Origin: an uncultured Roseobacter sp. | GTDB lineage: Bacteria > Pseudomonadota > Alphaproteobacteria > Rhodobacterales > Rhodobacteraceae | DNA length: 64,000 bases | Reading direction: 5' to 3' | NCBI RefSeq assembly: GCF_947495025.1 | Contig: NZ_CANLXG010000003.1 | Location: forward strand, 496,001 to 560,000 | Part shown: in pieces, positions 50,765-60,261 of the stretch | Layout of the letters: each line of letters opens with the position of its first letter | Numbering within the stretch: position 1 is the first letter of the stretch | Notes under the pieces: generated by a model | The model's database searches: none | The model's input: only the letters and a program-made list of their open reading frames with translations | Told to the model about the DNA's origin: nothing | Position numbers and translations under genes: made by a program

Positions 50765-51432
50765 CACGCTACGACACGCTTTCCGCCCTTCTTGACGAGC
50801 GCTATTCCTGCAGAGCCTTTCGCCCCGATCCGGTGCCCCGGCAGGACATCGAGCGTATTCTTGATGCAGCCCGACAGGTGCCGTCCTGGTGCAATGCACA
50901 GCCCTGGCAGATCTCTGTGACCTCGGTCGCGGCCACCGACCGGTTCCGCACAGCTTTGAAAGCGGAAGTCGCATCCGGCACCCCTGCCCCGGATCTGGAT
51001 GCCCCTGAGGGGTATCCGGGTGTCTACGGCGACCGGCGGCGCACCTGCGGCTGGCAGCTTTACGACGCCGTTGGGGTGGAAAAGGGTGACCGCACCGGTT
51101 CCGCAAAACAGATGCTGCGGAATTATGATCTGTTTGACGCACCGCATGTGGCCATTGTCACCAGTCCACGGGCTCTCGGACCTTACGGCGCCATGGATAC
51201 CGGCGGATTTGTCACCGCATTCACCCTGGCGGCCCGCGCCTGTGGCGTGGACACAATCCCGCAGGCGGCTGTTGCCTTTTACGCGGAATTTGTGCGCAGC
51301 CATTTCGGGATAGCGGATGACCGCATGGTATTGTGTGCCATTTCCTTCGGATACGCAGACCCGCACCACCCCGCCAACAGCTTCCGCACCGACCGCGCAG
51401 CACTGGCTGATATCGTGGACTGGCAGACGTGA
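50761..51432 (+). CDS. Nitroreductase family protein
   Basis: 223 residues. FMN-binding fold: [20 protein letters not shown], the [16 protein letters not shown] motif and the C-terminal segment [20 protein letters not shown]. The N-terminal RYSCRAF gives the flavin phosphate pocket. Substrate unknown; many members reduce nitroaromatics or quinones. ATG overlaps the preceding stop (50761-50764, ATGA) and its own stop overlaps dtd (51429-51432, GTGA). Confidence 0.9.
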   Translation: MTRYDTLSALLDERYSCRAFRPDPVPRQDIERILDAARQVPSWCNAQPWQISVTSVAATDRFRTALKAEVASGTPAPDLDAPEGYPGVYGDRRRTCGWQLYDAVGVEKGDRTGSAKQMLRNYDLFDAPHVAIVTSPRALGPYGAMDTGGFVTAFTLAARACGVDTIPQAAVAFYAEFVRSHFGIADDRMVLCAISFGYADPHHPANSFRTDRAALADIVDWQT

Positions 51433-51875
51433 GAGCGCTGCTGCAACGGGTGCGCCATGCGCAGGTTGAAACCGGCGGCGAAGTCGTCGGGCGCACCGGG
51501 CCGGGCCTTCTGATCCTGGTGTGCGCAATGCCTGGTGACAGCACGGAAACAGCCCGGAATCTGGCTGCGAAAATATCAAAGCTGCGCATCTTTCACGACG
51601 AAAACGGCAAGATGAACCTCTCAGTGGTCCAGACCGGCGGCTCCGCTCTCGTGGTAAGCCAGTTCACCCTGGCCGCGGACACGTCGCGGGGGAACAGACC
51701 GGGCTTTTCCGGCGCGGCGCGGCCGCCGGAGGCCGAAGAGCTTTATCTGGATTTCGCAGGCCATCTGCGCGACCTTGGCGTGGCGACTGAAACAGGCCGG
51801 TTCGGTGCAGAGATGCAGGTCAGTCTTGTGAACGACGGGCCGGTGACCATCTGGCTGGACACTGAAACCCCCTGA
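51429..51875 (+). CDS. dtd: D-aminoacyl-tRNA deacylase
   Basis: 148 residues from GTG 51429. Core motif [20 protein letters not shown] and the C-terminal [11 protein letters not shown] (the active-site Gly-Pro of the family). Hydrolyses D-aminoacyl-tRNAs and glycyl-tRNA(Ala). [20 protein letters not shown] at the N-terminus is standard. Last gene of the coupled run from the SPFH gene. Confidence 0.95.
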   Translation: MRALLQRVRHAQVETGGEVVGRTGPGLLILVCAMPGDSTETARNLAAKISKLRIFHDENGKMNLSVVQTGGSALVVSQFTLAADTSRGNRPGFSGAARPPEAEELYLDFAGHLRDLGVATETGRFGAEMQVSLVNDGPVTIWLDTETP

Positions 51876-51916
51876 TCAGCATTGCCATTCGCCGAAAATC
51901 GCGACACAAACCCCGC

Positions 51917-53026
51917 ATGCAACAGGACGATCTGCTTCAAAGGCTTTTTCAGGCTGGCGTGCGTGCGGTGCGCGGCGATGTTTCGGTGACCCAGTCACTG
52001 GAAGAAACCCCCTGCCCCGCACCGGATCAGATCATTGCCGTCGGCAAAGCGGCGACAGCCATGGCCCGCGCAGCGGCCCTGCTTTTCGGCGATGCGCCGA
52101 TGCTGATCGTTACCAAATATCAACACGCAGATGGTGCACCCGGGCATGCCGAAGTGATCGAGGCAGCGCATCCCGTTCTTGATGAGAATTCACTGCGCGC
52201 CGGACGCAGAATACGTGAAACAGTGGCCGCTATGGCTCCGGACAGCCATCTGCTGATGCTGGTTTCGGGTGGTGCCTCGGCGCTGGCCGAAGACCCGGTG
52301 GACGGGCTTGACCTTGCCGGGCTGAGTGCGCGCGCACGCGACATGCTTGCCTCGGGCGCGGACATTCACGCGATGAACGCCGCACGCAAAAAGCTCAGCC
52401 GGATCAAGGGCGGGGCGCTGCTGGACAGTTTCCGGGGCGCGCGGGTGACAACTCTGGCCATTTCGGATGTCGAGGGTGACGCTTTGTCGGTCATTGGTTC
52501 CGGCATCGGGGATGCACGGGAGGGTGTGCCTTTTGAATTTGCCCCCCGGATTGTGGCCAGCAACGCAATCGCACGCGCGGCGGTTGCCGCCGAGGTGGCG
52601 CGTCTGAATATACCTCTGATAACCAATGACGAAACGCTCTACGACGACGTGAATACCGTTGCAAAACAGGTCGCGGCGCGTTTGCGCGATGGTGCTCCGG
52701 GGCTGCATCTCTTTGGCGGGGAGCCTACTGTTGTACTGCCCGAAACGCCCGGTGAAGGTGGCCGGAACCAGGCCCTCGGGCTGCTTATTGCCCGCGAAAC
52801 CGCGGGTATGGGTGATCTGCAGGTCCTTGTTGCGGGCACCGACGGGACAGACGGACCGACAGATGCCGCCGGGGCTGTGGTGAGTGGCCGGACATGGGAC
52901 GCCAGCGGACAGCAGGCGCTGGACCGGGCGGATGCGGGGCCATGGCTCGCAGAGCGCGATGCGCTTCTGAAAACCGGACCCACAGGAACCAATGTCATGG
53001 ACCTTGTCATAGCGTTAAAGCGCTGA
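51917..53026 (+). CDS. Glycerate 2-kinase (DUF4147/GckA family)
   Basis: 369 residues, shorter than the usual 400-420. Contains IIAVGKAATAMARAAALLFG, VIEAAHPVLDENSLRAGRRI, LMLVSGGASALAEDPVDGLD (the SGGxSA loop), AARKKLSRIKGGALLDSFRG and GEGGRNQALGLLIARETAGM. This is the TtuD/GckA family, often annotated hydroxypyruvate reductase but biochemically glycerate 2-kinase. Phosphorylates glycerate to 2-phosphoglycerate. No obvious operon partner. Confidence 0.87.
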   Translation: MQQDDLLQRLFQAGVRAVRGDVSVTQSLEETPCPAPDQIIAVGKAATAMARAAALLFGDAPMLIVTKYQHADGAPGHAEVIEAAHPVLDENSLRAGRRIRETVAAMAPDSHLLMLVSGGASALAEDPVDGLDLAGLSARARDMLASGADIHAMNAARKKLSRIKGGALLDSFRGARVTTLAISDVEGDALSVIGSGIGDAREGVPFEFAPRIVASNAIARAAVAAEVARLNIPLITNDETLYDDVNTVAKQVAARLRDGAPGLHLFGGEPTVVLPETPGEGGRNQALGLLIARETAGMGDLQVLVAGTDGTDGPTDAAGAVVSGRTWDASGQQALDRADAGPWLAERDALLKTGPTGTNVMDLVIALKR

Positions 53027-53064
53027 GGCTTGACAGAATCTGTCACCAGCGCGACCGTCGCGTC

Positions 53065-55056
53065 ATGACTGCTGCCAACACTCTGCGCGACATCGAAGAA
53101 CTGCCCGATATGGGCATCACGCTATCCGACGGCTGCCGGCTTTCTGCCAGGGTCTGGCGACCAAAAGACGCCAGCGACAGCCCGGTTCCCGCGATCCTCG
53201 AATACCTGCCCTATCGCAAGCGCGACGGCACCTGCGCGCGCGACGCGCTGACCCATCCGTGGTTTGCGCAACGTGGATATGCCTGCATCCGGGTGGACAT
53301 GCGCGGCAACGGCGACAGTGAAGGCATCATGGAGGACGAGTACACGCCACAGGAGCTTGCCGATGCCGTTGAGGTCATACACTGGCTGGCAAAGCAGGAA
53401 TGGTGCAGCGGCACGGTCGGTATGATGGGGATCAGCTGGGGCGGGTTCAACGGGCTGCAGGTCGCGGCGCTGGCCCCGGACCCGCTCAAAGCTGTGATCA
53501 CGCTGTGTTCCACGGTGGACAGGTTCGCCGACGACATCCATTACAAAGGGGGCTGTCTGCTGAACGAAAACCTTGGCTGGGGTGCCACGATGTGGGCCTA
53601 TTCGTCCCGCGCACCCGACCCGGCCCTGCGTGAGAACTGGCGGGACCTGTGGCTGCGGCGGCTTGAAAACGAACCCTTTCTGCCATCAGTCTGGCTGCGA
53701 CATCAGCGCCGCGACGCCTACTGGCGGCATGGGTCGGTGATCGAGAACTACAGCGCAATCAAGGCTAAGGTGCTGGCCATCGGCGGCTGGGGCGATGCCT
53801 ATAAGAACGCCGTCCCACAACTGGTCCAGAGCCTGCCCGGCGCCAAAGGGATCGTTGGCCCCTGGGTACATAAGTATCCGCATTTTGCTGTTCCGGAACC
53901 GCGCATCGGCTTTTTGCAGGAAGCGCTGCGCTGGTGGGATCACTGGCTGAAAGGCGAGGATACCGGCGTTGACGATGACCCAGATTATCGCGCTTATCTG
54001 ATGGACGGCGTACGCCCCGCGCGGTGGTACGAAGAGCGCCCCGGTCGCTGGGTTGCGGAACAGGATGGCGCAACGGCCCATCTGCCCTATCGCTCACTGT
54101 ACTTTACCCGTGACGGCCTGGCCGATGGCCCTGCCCGCCTTGCAGCGACGGTGTGCTCTCCGCAGGATTGTGGGGCAGAAGCCGGAGAATACTGCGCAAT
54201 CTGGCTCGGTCCCGAGATGCCCGGTGATCAGCGGGACGACGATACCAGATCGGTCTGCTTTGACAGCGGTCCGCTGGAACGGGACACCGACGTCTTCGGA
54301 GGACCTGTTGTACGATTGTCCGTCGCATCCGACGAACCACAGGCACAGGTCGCTGTCCGGCTTGGCCATGTGCATCCCGACGGTGCCGTGACAAGGATCA
54401 CCTATGGCGTGCTGAATCTCAGCCACCGCAATGGCTCGGCGGCCCCGGAGCCCATGCAACCGGGAGAAATTGTGGACGTCGAGCTGAAACTGGATCAGAT
54501 CGCATACAGGGTGCCCGCGGGACACAGGCTCCGGGTTTCTGTTTCCACCGCATACTGGCCTCTTGTCTGGCCGTCGCCGGTGAAAACTCAGCTTACGCTG
54601 ACCGGTGGTGCGCTGCATCTTCCGGTGCGAAAAACGGCAAAACAGGCTGAATACACCTTTCCCGAGCCAGACGCGGCAGCGCCATGGGAGACAACGACCC
54701 TGCGTGAGTCCGCCAGCAGCCGGCGGCGCGAAACGGATATGGCTACGGGCTTTGTGCACCTGCATATTGAAGATGACTTTGGCAAGGTCCGGGATAACGA
54801 TCACGGTCTCATTTCAGGATCGGTTGCGCGCGAGACATGGAGTATTCATCCGGATGATCCGCTGTCTGCCCGGGGTGCCTGCCACTGGACCGAAGAACTG
54901 GAGCGGGACGAAATACGCCTGCGGACCGAGACCACCTGCGAGATGTGGTCCGATGCGACCACCTTCTATCTGCGTGCGCGGCTGGAGGCCTGGGAGAATG
55001 ACGAACTGATCTACGCGCGGGATCACACGGACCAGACAGAACGGGATCATCTGTGA
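53065..55056 (+). CDS. CocE/NonD family hydrolase (Xaa-Pro dipeptidyl-peptidase-like)
   Basis: 663 residues from ATG 53065; the frame is open to 52894 but that part overlaps the kinase gene. Alpha/beta-hydrolase S15 domain with nucleophile Ser124 in GMMGISWGGFNG, oxyanion and cap regions, then a C-terminal jelly-roll domain (about 480-640, typical X-Pro dipeptidyl-peptidase C-terminus; LRVSVSTAYWPLVWPSP). No signal peptide. Cleaves an ester or amide, possibly an acyl-amino acid or peptide. It lies 123 bases upstream of a complete peptide-type ABC importer, so its substrate may be what the importer brings in. Confidence 0.88.
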   Translation: MTAANTLRDIEELPDMGITLSDGCRLSARVWRPKDASDSPVPAILEYLPYRKRDGTCARDALTHPWFAQRGYACIRVDMRGNGDSEGIMEDEYTPQELADAVEVIHWLAKQEWCSGTVGMMGISWGGFNGLQVAALAPDPLKAVITLCSTVDRFADDIHYKGGCLLNENLGWGATMWAYSSRAPDPALRENWRDLWLRRLENEPFLPSVWLRHQRRDAYWRHGSVIENYSAIKAKVLAIGGWGDAYKNAVPQLVQSLPGAKGIVGPWVHKYPHFAVPEPRIGFLQEALRWWDHWLKGEDTGVDDDPDYRAYLMDGVRPARWYEERPGRWVAEQDGATAHLPYRSLYFTRDGLADGPARLAATVCSPQDCGAEAGEYCAIWLGPEMPGDQRDDDTRSVCFDSGPLERDTDVFGGPVVRLSVASDEPQAQVAVRLGHVHPDGAVTRITYGVLNLSHRNGSAAPEPMQPGEIVDVELKLDQIAYRVPAGHRLRVSVSTAYWPLVWPSPVKTQLTLTGGALHLPVRKTAKQAEYTFPEPDAAAPWETTTLRESASSRRRETDMATGFVHLHIEDDFGKVRDNDHGLISGSVARETWSIHPDDPLSARGACHWTEELERDEIRLRTETTCEMWSDATTFYLRARLEAWENDELIYARDHTDQTERDHL

Positions 55057-55179
55057 AAGTGGACTCATGATAATTAAATGACAGGCCTTGCGACACGCTC
55101 AGAAATGCGCAAGCCTGTTGCCATAACCGAAAACCAAGAAAAAATGCGTCTCAAACGCTGTTCCAACCGGGAGAAACCA

Positions 55180-56775
55180 ATGAACGATCAACTCAAACAC
55201 CTCAGTGAACGTGTGACCAAAGGCCTGATGACACGCCGCGAATTCGTCGGCCGCGCTGCGGCACTCGGCGTGACGGCGGCCGTTGCCAACTCGATGCTGG
55301 CCACAGCGGCCAAAGCCGCAGGCCCCGTCCGCGGCGGTACGATCAAGCTCGGCGCATCCGGCGGCGAAAGCACGAACACTCAGGATCCGGCACTGACCGC
55401 CTCCGAGGTACCGCTCTACAACCTGCGCCACTGGGGTGAAACGCTGGTGGACGTCGGCGCCGACGGCAACCTGGAAATGCGGATGGCCGAGAGCGTCGAA
55501 GGCTCGTCTGATGCCAAGCAGTGGGTCTTTAAGATCCGCAAGGGCATCCCCTTCTCCAACGGCAAGGACATGACACCCGAAGACGTCATGCTGACCATGC
55601 AGCGCCACTCCAACGAGGACAGCCAGTCGGGCGCTCTGGGTATTATGCGCGGTATCGAAAGCATGAAGGTCGATGGCGACAACTTCATCGTTGATCTCAG
55701 CACCGGCAACGCCGACCTGCCCTATCTGATGGCCGACTATCACCTGATGATCCAGCCCGGCGGCGGCATGGACGATCCGGCAGCAGGCATCGGCACAGGC
55801 CCCTACACCATCGAATTTGATGAACCCGGCGTGCGCCACGGCTTTAAACGTCGCGATGACTACTGGGATGCGGACAACCGCGGCTTTGCCGAATTCTCCG
55901 AACAGCTGGTGCTGAACGACGCCACAGCGCGGACAGCCGCCCTGCAGTCGGGCCAGGTGCATATGATCAACCGCGTTGATCCCAAAGTGGCCAGCCTGCT
56001 GGACCGCGCGCCCAGCCTCAGCGTGAAATCCACAGCCGGTCGCGGCCACTATGTCTTTATCATGCATGTGGACACAGCGCCCTTTGACAGCAACGAACTG
56101 CGTCTGGCGCTGAAATACGCGATCAACCGTCAGGAAATGGTCGACAAAATCCTGCGCGGCTACGGCTCCATCGGCAACGACTTCCCGATCAACGCAGGCT
56201 ACCCGCTCTTTGACAACACCATCGAGCAGCGCGACTACGATGCGGCCAAAGCGGCAGAGCACTACAAGAAATCCGGCCATGACGGCTCGCCGATCATTCT
56301 GCGCACCGCAGACGGTGCCTTCCCGGGTGCGGTGGATGCCGCAGCGCTCTTCCAGCAGTCGGCACAGGCCGCCGGTATCCCGCTGGAAATCAAGCGTGAA
56401 CCCAATGACGGCTACTGGTCCGAAGTTTGGAACGTACAGCCCTTCTGTGCGTCCTACTGGGGCGGTCGTCCTGTGCAGGACCAGATGTATTCGACAGCCT
56501 ATCTGTCGACCGCAGACTGGAACGACACACGCTTCAAGGTACCGGCATTCGACGACATGCTGCTCCAGGCCCGCGCCGAGATCGACGAGGTCAAGCGCAA
56601 GGAAATCTACTCCAGAATGGCCGTCATGCTGCGTGACGAAGGCGGCCTGATCCTGCCGATGTTCAACGACTTTGTGGGCGCGATTGCCCAGAACGTCGGC
56701 GGCTGGGTAGACGATCCCAACGGCCCGCTGATGAACAACAAGGCCCCGATCAAGTGCTGGCTGACGGACGCGTAA
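55180..56775 (+). CDS. Peptide-type ABC transporter substrate-binding protein
   Basis: 531 residues. Tat signal with twin Arg (LMTRREFVGRAAALGVT, Arg19-Arg20) and an Ala-rich cleavage zone (LATAAKAA). The SBP family 5 domain begins at the mature N-terminus (RGGTIKLGASGGESTNTQDP) and contains LRHWGETLVDVGADGNLEMR and FKIRKGIPFSNGKDMTPEDV. Binds oligopeptides, nickel-peptide complexes or other solutes. Folded export by Tat suggests a cofactor or a tight fold. First gene of the importer. Confidence 0.93.
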   Translation: MNDQLKHLSERVTKGLMTRREFVGRAAALGVTAAVANSMLATAAKAAGPVRGGTIKLGASGGESTNTQDPALTASEVPLYNLRHWGETLVDVGADGNLEMRMAESVEGSSDAKQWVFKIRKGIPFSNGKDMTPEDVMLTMQRHSNEDSQSGALGIMRGIESMKVDGDNFIVDLSTGNADLPYLMADYHLMIQPGGGMDDPAAGIGTGPYTIEFDEPGVRHGFKRRDDYWDADNRGFAEFSEQLVLNDATARTAALQSGQVHMINRVDPKVASLLDRAPSLSVKSTAGRGHYVFIMHVDTAPFDSNELRLALKYAINRQEMVDKILRGYGSIGNDFPINAGYPLFDNTIEQRDYDAAKAAEHYKKSGHDGSPIILRTADGAFPGAVDAAALFQQSAQAAGIPLEIKREPNDGYWSEVWNVQPFCASYWGGRPVQDQMYSTAYLSTADWNDTRFKVPAFDDMLLQARAEIDEVKRKEIYSRMAVMLRDEGGLILPMFNDFVGAIAQNVGGWVDDPNGPLMNNKAPIKCWLTDA

Positions 56776-56791
56776 GGCGCGGATCCAGCAG

Positions 56792-57748
56792 ATGCACCCG
56801 ATCCTCAAACTGGTTGCCCAGCGCTTAGCGCTGGGCTTCCTGCTGCTCATCGCGGCCTCGGTTCTCATCTTTGCCGGCACCTCTATCCTGCCCGGCGACG
56901 TTGCTCAGCAGATCCTCGGCCAGTCCGCAACACCCGAAGCGCTGGAAAACCTGCGCCGCGAACTCGGGCTGAACGAACCAGCCCTGTCACGATATTTCTC
57001 CTGGCTCGGAGGCATTCTCCAGGGCGATCTCGGCACCGCGCTGACCAATGGCCGCGACATCGCCGAAAGCCTGGGCACCCGCCTCGCCAACACACTCTTT
57101 CTTGCTTTCTGGGCGGCTCTGATCTCTGTCCCGCTGGCAATTTTCCTCGGCCTGCTCGCCGTCCGCTACAAGGACCGCTGGCCCGACAAACTGATCTCCG
57201 GCGTCACGCTGACCACGATCTCGATCCCGGAATTTATGATCGGCTACGTTCTGATCTACTGGATTTCCATCAAGTTCGGCTGGTTCTCTTCGGTGGCCAT
57301 TATCAACGACAGCATGACGCTGGGCCAGAAACTCAACGCCATTGCCATCCCGGTCATGGTGCTGACCCTCGTGGTGCTTGCACATATGATGCGCATGACC
57401 CGTGCCGCGATCCTTAATGTGATGCAGTCGGCCTATATCGAAACGGCCGAGCTCAAAGGCATGCCGATGCTCAGGATCATCCGCAAACACGCCTTTCCGA
57501 ACGCCATCGCGCCTATCGTGAATGTGGTCATGATCAACCTCGCCTACCTTGTGGTGGGTGTCGTGGTGGTCGAGGTGGTCTTTGCCTATCCGGGCATGGG
57601 GCAGTACCTCGTTGATCACGTGGCCAAACGGGACATCCCCGTGGTGCAGGCCTGCGGTCTGATCTTTGCGGCTGTCTATATCGGTCTGAACCTCGTCGCG
57701 GACATCGTGTCGATCCTTGCAAATCCAAGGCTGAGGCATCCGAAATGA
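56792..57748 (+). CDS. ABC transporter permease, DppB type
   Basis: 318 residues, six membrane segments; N-terminal ASVLIFAGTSILPGDVAQQI and the family's large loop (GQSATPEALENLRRELGLNE), the EAA loop near YIETAELKGMPMLRIIRKHA, and the C-terminal VVEVVFAYPGMGQYLVDHVA. Partners with the DppC protein next to it (ATGA overlap at 57745-57748). Forms the channel of the peptide importer. Confidence 0.93.
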   Translation: MHPILKLVAQRLALGFLLLIAASVLIFAGTSILPGDVAQQILGQSATPEALENLRRELGLNEPALSRYFSWLGGILQGDLGTALTNGRDIAESLGTRLANTLFLAFWAALISVPLAIFLGLLAVRYKDRWPDKLISGVTLTTISIPEFMIGYVLIYWISIKFGWFSSVAIINDSMTLGQKLNAIAIPVMVLTLVVLAHMMRMTRAAILNVMQSAYIETAELKGMPMLRIIRKHAFPNAIAPIVNVVMINLAYLVVGVVVVEVVFAYPGMGQYLVDHVAKRDIPVVQACGLIFAAVYIGLNLVADIVSILANPRLRHPK

Positions 57749-58557
57749 GAATACCCATTGCAGCCCTCGTGGGCCTTTTCTTCACCTGTCTGTTCTTTGC
57801 CATGGCGATCTTTGCGCCCTTCATTGCGCCCTACGGCATGGCCGAAGTTGTGGGCGATGTCTGGGAGCCGCCGTCAGAGCAGTTCCGGCTCGGCACCGAC
57901 AGCATTGGCCGTGATCTGCTCAGCCGCATGATCTATGGCGGGCAGACCACCATCTTTATCGCCACCGCCGCCACAGCGCTGAGCTTTATCACAGGTTCGG
58001 TGCTTGGGTTTTTCGCGGCTGTCTCAGGTGGCTGGATTGACCAGGCCATCTCGCGCTTTGTCGATCTTATCATGTCGATCCCCTCGCTGATCTTTGCGCT
58101 GGTGGTGCTCTCGGTGATGCCGACGACCATCACCATCCTGATCGTTCTGATGGGTCTGCTGGACAGCACCCGTGTCTACCGTCTGGCGCGCGCGGTCGCG
58201 GTCGATATCACCGTGATGGACTATGTCGAGGCTGCGCGCCTGCGGGGCGAGAAAACCGCCTGGATCATCTTCCGGGAAATCCTGCCCAATGCTCTGTCAC
58301 CGCTGGTGGCTGAAATGGGGCTGCGGTTCATCTTTGCGGTGCTCTTTGTCTCCACCCTGTCGTTCCTGGGTCTCGGCGTGCAGCCGCCACAGGCGGACTG
58401 GGGCGGTATCGTGAAGGAGAACAAGGAAGGCATCAACTACGGCATCTCGGCAGCCCTCTATCCTGCCTATGCCATCGCGGTGCTCTGCATCTCGATCAAT
58501 CTGGTGGCAGACTGGATCCTCAACCGGACCACATCGCTCAAAGGAGGCCGGGGATGA
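57745..58557 (+). CDS. ABC transporter permease, DppC type
   Basis: 270 residues, about six membrane segments. The DppC signature of this importer family is PSEQFRLGTDSIGRDLLSRM near residue 50. The EAA loop is DYVEAARLRGEKTAWIIFRE. Second permease of the importer; start and stop overlap its neighbours (ATGA twice). Confidence 0.93.
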   Translation: MRIPIAALVGLFFTCLFFAMAIFAPFIAPYGMAEVVGDVWEPPSEQFRLGTDSIGRDLLSRMIYGGQTTIFIATAATALSFITGSVLGFFAAVSGGWIDQAISRFVDLIMSIPSLIFALVVLSVMPTTITILIVLMGLLDSTRVYRLARAVAVDITVMDYVEAARLRGEKTAWIIFREILPNALSPLVAEMGLRFIFAVLFVSTLSFLGLGVQPPQADWGGIVKENKEGINYGISAALYPAYAIAVLCISINLVADWILNRTTSLKGGRG

Positions 58558-60191
58558 CCGAACCACTTCTCAAAGTCCGCGGCCTCAAGATCGGCGCAAC
58601 GATCTATCCACCCGGCGAGAAAGCCCGCGATATCGAAATCGTGCATGGTGTGGATTTTGATCTCGAACCCGGCAAAGTGCTGGGGCTCATCGGCGAATCC
58701 GGCGCGGGTAAATCCACCATTGGCCTTGCCTCCATGGCCTATGGCCGGGGCGGCGTAGAAATCACCGGTGGCTCGGTCGAGGTCAATGGCCGCGACGTGC
58801 TGCAGTCAGGCATCCGCGACATACGTCGTCTGCGCGGGGCAGAGGTGACCTATGTGTCCCAGTCTGCTGCTGCTTCGTTCAACCCGGCCAAAAAGATCAT
58901 GGAGCAGGTCACCGAGGCCGCCATTCTCCAGAACAAATTCACAAAAGCCGAGGCCGAAGAACGCGCCGTCACGCTTTTTGCGAAACTTGGGCTGCCTGAT
59001 CCGGATAACATCGGCCAGCGTTACCCGCACCAGGTTTCAGGCGGGCAGCTTCAGCGCTGCATGACGGCGCTGGCACTCTGTCCTGAACCTGATCTGGTGG
59101 TCTTTGACGAGCCTACGACCGCGCTGGATGTGACAACGCAGATCGACGTGCTGGCCGCCATCAAGGAAGCCATCCGCGACACCGGTGTTGCCGCCCTCTA
59201 TATCACCCACGACCTTGCGGTTGTGGCCCAGGTCAGCGACCACATCATGGTGCTGCGGATGGGCGATATGGTGGAATACGGCACCGTTGATCAGATCATC
59301 AACCAGCCGCGCGAGGAGTACACCCGCGCTCTGGTATCCGTACGCTCCATCGAACACGAGGAAAAGCAGCCCTCGCCCGATCCGGTGCTGAAGGTCGAGG
59401 GCATCACCGCCCGCTACAAAGGCACCGATTTCGACGTTCTGAAGGATGTGAATGTGGAGCTGCACCGGGGTCAGACTCTGGCGGTTGTGGGCGAATCCGG
59501 CTCTGGCAAATCCACGCTGGCACGGGTGATCACCGGGCTGCTGCCCCCCTCTGCGGGCAGCATCACCTTTGACGGGCGCTCCCTGACACCGGATATGCCG
59601 TCCCGGCCCATTGATGACCTGCGCGAACTGCAGATGATCTACCAGATGGCGGACACGGCAATGAACCCACGCCAGACCGTTGGCACCATCATCGGCAGGC
59701 CGCTGGAATTCTATTTCGGGCTCAGGGGAGCGGAGAAACAGAAGCGCATTCAGGAACTGCTGGACGAGATCGAACTGGGAGACGGGTTCCAGGACCGGTA
59801 CCCTGCAGAGCTCTCGGGTGGTCAGAAACAGCGCGTTTGCATCGCGCGTGCACTGGCGGCCAAGCCCAAGCTGATCATCTGTGACGAGGTGACATCAGCA
59901 CTGGACCCGCTGGTGGCGGATGGTATCCTGAAACTGCTGCTCGATCTGCAGAAGATCGAGGATGTAGCCTATCTCTTTATCACCCATGATCTGGCAACGG
60001 TGCGCGCCATCGCAGACAGTATCGCCGTGATGTACCAGGGAGAAGTCGTCCGCTACGGACCCAAATCACAGGTCCTGAGCCCGCCTTTTGACGACTACAC
60101 CGACCTTTTGCTCAGCTCGGTGCCGGAAATGCGGCTTGGCTGGCTGGAAGAGGTCATCGCAAACCGCAAGATGGAGAGCGCCGGTAACTGA
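58554..60191 (+). CDS. Dipeptide ABC transporter ATP-binding protein, dual nucleotide-binding domains
   Basis: 545 residues, two ATPase domains in one chain (DppD-DppF fusion). First: Walker A GESGAGKST (47-55), signature VSGGQLQR (161-168), Walker B LVVFDEPTTALD. Second: Walker A GESGSGKST (313-321), signature LSGGQKQR, Walker B LIICDEVTSALD. Linker at about 255-300. Drives the importer. A strong bidirectional terminator follows at 60211-60243. Confidence 0.95.
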   Translation: MTEPLLKVRGLKIGATIYPPGEKARDIEIVHGVDFDLEPGKVLGLIGESGAGKSTIGLASMAYGRGGVEITGGSVEVNGRDVLQSGIRDIRRLRGAEVTYVSQSAAASFNPAKKIMEQVTEAAILQNKFTKAEAEERAVTLFAKLGLPDPDNIGQRYPHQVSGGQLQRCMTALALCPEPDLVVFDEPTTALDVTTQIDVLAAIKEAIRDTGVAALYITHDLAVVAQVSDHIMVLRMGDMVEYGTVDQIINQPREEYTRALVSVRSIEHEEKQPSPDPVLKVEGITARYKGTDFDVLKDVNVELHRGQTLAVVGESGSGKSTLARVITGLLPPSAGSITFDGRSLTPDMPSRPIDDLRELQMIYQMADTAMNPRQTVGTIIGRPLEFYFGLRGAEKQKRIQELLDEIELGDGFQDRYPAELSGGQKQRVCIARALAAKPKLIICDEVTSALDPLVADGILKLLLDLQKIEDVAYLFITHDLATVRAIADSIAVMYQGEVVRYGPKSQVLSPPFDDYTDLLLSSVPEMRLGWLEEVIANRKMESAGN

Positions 60192-60210
60192 GCCGGCGAC
60201 CGGGTAAAAG

Positions 60211-60243
60211 AAAAAGCCCCCGCGCCGCGGCACGGGGGCTTTT
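60211..60243. terminator. Bidirectional terminator after the ABC operon
   Basis: AAAAAGCCCCCG (60211-60222) pairs with CGGGGGCTTTT (60233-60243) around about 10 bases. It ends both the ABC importer operon and the converging VPLPA gene. Confidence 0.85.
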
Positions 60244-60261
60244 CCGTTCCCTTGTGGCAGT

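Noticed and set aside
55099..56880. Minus-strand frame of 593 residues over the binding protein gene
   Set aside because: Antisense to a Tat-exported ABC binding protein with clear motifs.
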